Shown: piece after piece, positions 40,916 through 41,730 of the stretch
How positions within the stretch are numbered: the first letter of the stretch is position 1
How the letters are laid out: every line of letters begins with the position of its first letter
DNA from: Chthoniobacterales bacterium
Lineage (GTDB): Bacteria > Verrucomicrobiota > Verrucomicrobiia > Chthoniobacterales > UBA6821
Assembly: GCA_026461395.1 (NCBI GenBank)
Contig: JAPJNA010000006.1
Location: 1 to 41,730, forward strand
DNA length: 41,730 nucleotides
Direction: 5' to 3'
Notes under the pieces: model-generated
What the model was told of the DNA's origin: nothing
What the model saw: only the letters and a program-made list of their open reading frames with translations
Databases searched by the model: none
Made by a program: the position numbers and the translations under genes

Positions 40916-41560
40916 CTATTTCGGCGTTTGCTCTGAGTCTGGCGCGTATCCCGTCTTATACCCCTTATTCTGCTCGGGACGCAGTGCATTAGGGTAGTTC
41001 CAGTCGGTCTTCACATCGACGGTAACAGTCTTGAGTTGCTTGTAGACTTCGTACGGCTTCTCGATCCCAATGAAAAAGTTGAAGGTCGGAGCCCCTTTCG
41101 CCGTTATCCCTCCGCTGAACATCTTGAGACTTCCCACGCCGAGCATGTTCTCGATGGGATTGACGGTCACTTCGATCTCTTGGAGACGGTCAAAGTCGAT
41201 GCTCTTGAAATCAATCCCCCAGAACCCCGTCCTGAGTAAAATGCGCTTATTGGTAAACGCGTAGCAAGTGTTCCCGAACACCAGACAGAGCCGGAGCATG
41301 TTGCCCACCCCAAGCCAGAGAGGTAGGAGATGGAGAGCAAAGAATGGAACCATGAAACCCAATGCAGGTCCCTTAGCAGTTCCGATGTGCTTGATAAAAC
41401 CGAAGTAGTCGATCGCACCCCAGATCAGCCCAAGCAGTAGAAAGGGTAAGCCAGACATGAGGAATGGTATCACGGTGGGATTCCCCACCCAAAGCACCTG
41501 CTCATCATGATCGAGTACCGCATCAAACTGAGGGGGCAGGTTGTCAGTTGTGAATTTCAT
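40916..41560 (-). CDS. Membrane protein with bacterial PH domain
   Basis: 214 aa. An N-terminal soluble part (FDAVLDHDEQVLWVGNPTVI) is followed by two membrane segments (about 30-52 and 65-95). The C-terminal half is a bPH domain of the YdbS/YdbT type: YAFTNKRILLRTGFWGIDFK, SIDFDRLQEIEVTVNPIENM, GVGSLKMFSGG. The last about 40 residues are polar. The function of these proteins is mostly unknown; they are envelope proteins. It stands alone in the window, convergent with the HAD gene. The remaining 41561-41730 contains no ORF that I would support. Confidence 0.8.
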   Translation of the reverse strand: MKFTTDNLPPQFDAVLDHDEQVLWVGNPTVIPFLMSGLPFLLLGLIWGAIDYFGFIKHIGTAKGPALGFMVPFFALHLLPLWLGVGNMLRLCLVFGNTCYAFTNKRILLRTGFWGIDFKSIDFDRLQEIEVTVNPIENMLGVGSLKMFSGGITAKGAPTFNFFIGIEKPYEVYKQLKTVTVDVKTDWNYPNALRPEQNKGYKTGYAPDSEQTPK

Positions 41561-41730
41561 GGAGACTTGTCGTTGTTCTCACTCACAACTATCCCTCCTA
41601 CTTCACAAGACAAGGAGGATTGGAAATATCATGGGTCTTATGTAGTTGATGGGGTGCTGATGGGGTATAAGTCCCTAATCAGCAATGAAGAACAGATATT
41701 CAAAAGGTGCGCACGTTTCTGAGGCCCGAT

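Noticed and set aside
1-41730. CRISPR arrays, rRNA genes and complete insertion sequences
   Set aside because: No regularly spaced repeats, no rRNA sequence and no transposase gene were found.

Overview
The window looks like chromosome of a Gram-negative bacterium of the Verrucomicrobia (PVC) type. This rests on gene content: RNase HIII, ThrRS without a TGS domain, B. subtilis-type PurF with Fe-S cysteines, outer-membrane and LPS-heptose functions, and many starts without a Shine-Dalgarno. It is an inference; no 16S gene is present.

Positions 1 to about 5090 are the right-hand part of a visibly AT-richer integrated element. It carries a coiled-coil/winged-helix-like protein, a degenerate ClpP-like protein, a small protein with a family A polymerase-like palm (378 aa), an unknown partner gene, a small basic ORF, an excisionase-like protein and a tyrosine recombinase. 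Three promoter-like sites share one 13-base motif placed between -35 and -10; two of them form a perfect 23-bp inverted repeat. The left end lies outside the window.

From about 5.1 kb a GC-richer backbone follows: a GNAT acetyltransferase, then purF, purM, a Tat-type alpha/beta-hydrolase relative, argA, an SSS-family symporter, dnaA, dnaN, a lipoprotein and rfaE2. A broken P1B metal ATPase (16.5-17.7 kb) and an autotransporter with two small RHH-like regulators (18.1-20.2 kb) form an accessory island flanked by an imperfect 55-bp direct repeat.

Next come a glycine-zipper lipoprotein, a glycosylation trio (a GT-C-like membrane protein, an Agl23-like protein and a GT2 enzyme), a renalase-like oxidoreductase, RNase HIII, mutY and trpB. 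An exopolysaccharide locus runs on the minus strand from 35.8 to 29.3 kb: Wzy/ligase, outer-membrane beta-barrel, Wzc-like BY-kinase, Wza-like export protein. The last stretch holds a MoeB-rhodanese fusion, a Trm112-like protein, thrS, infC (apparently with an AUU start), a HAD phosphatase and a bacterial PH-domain membrane protein.
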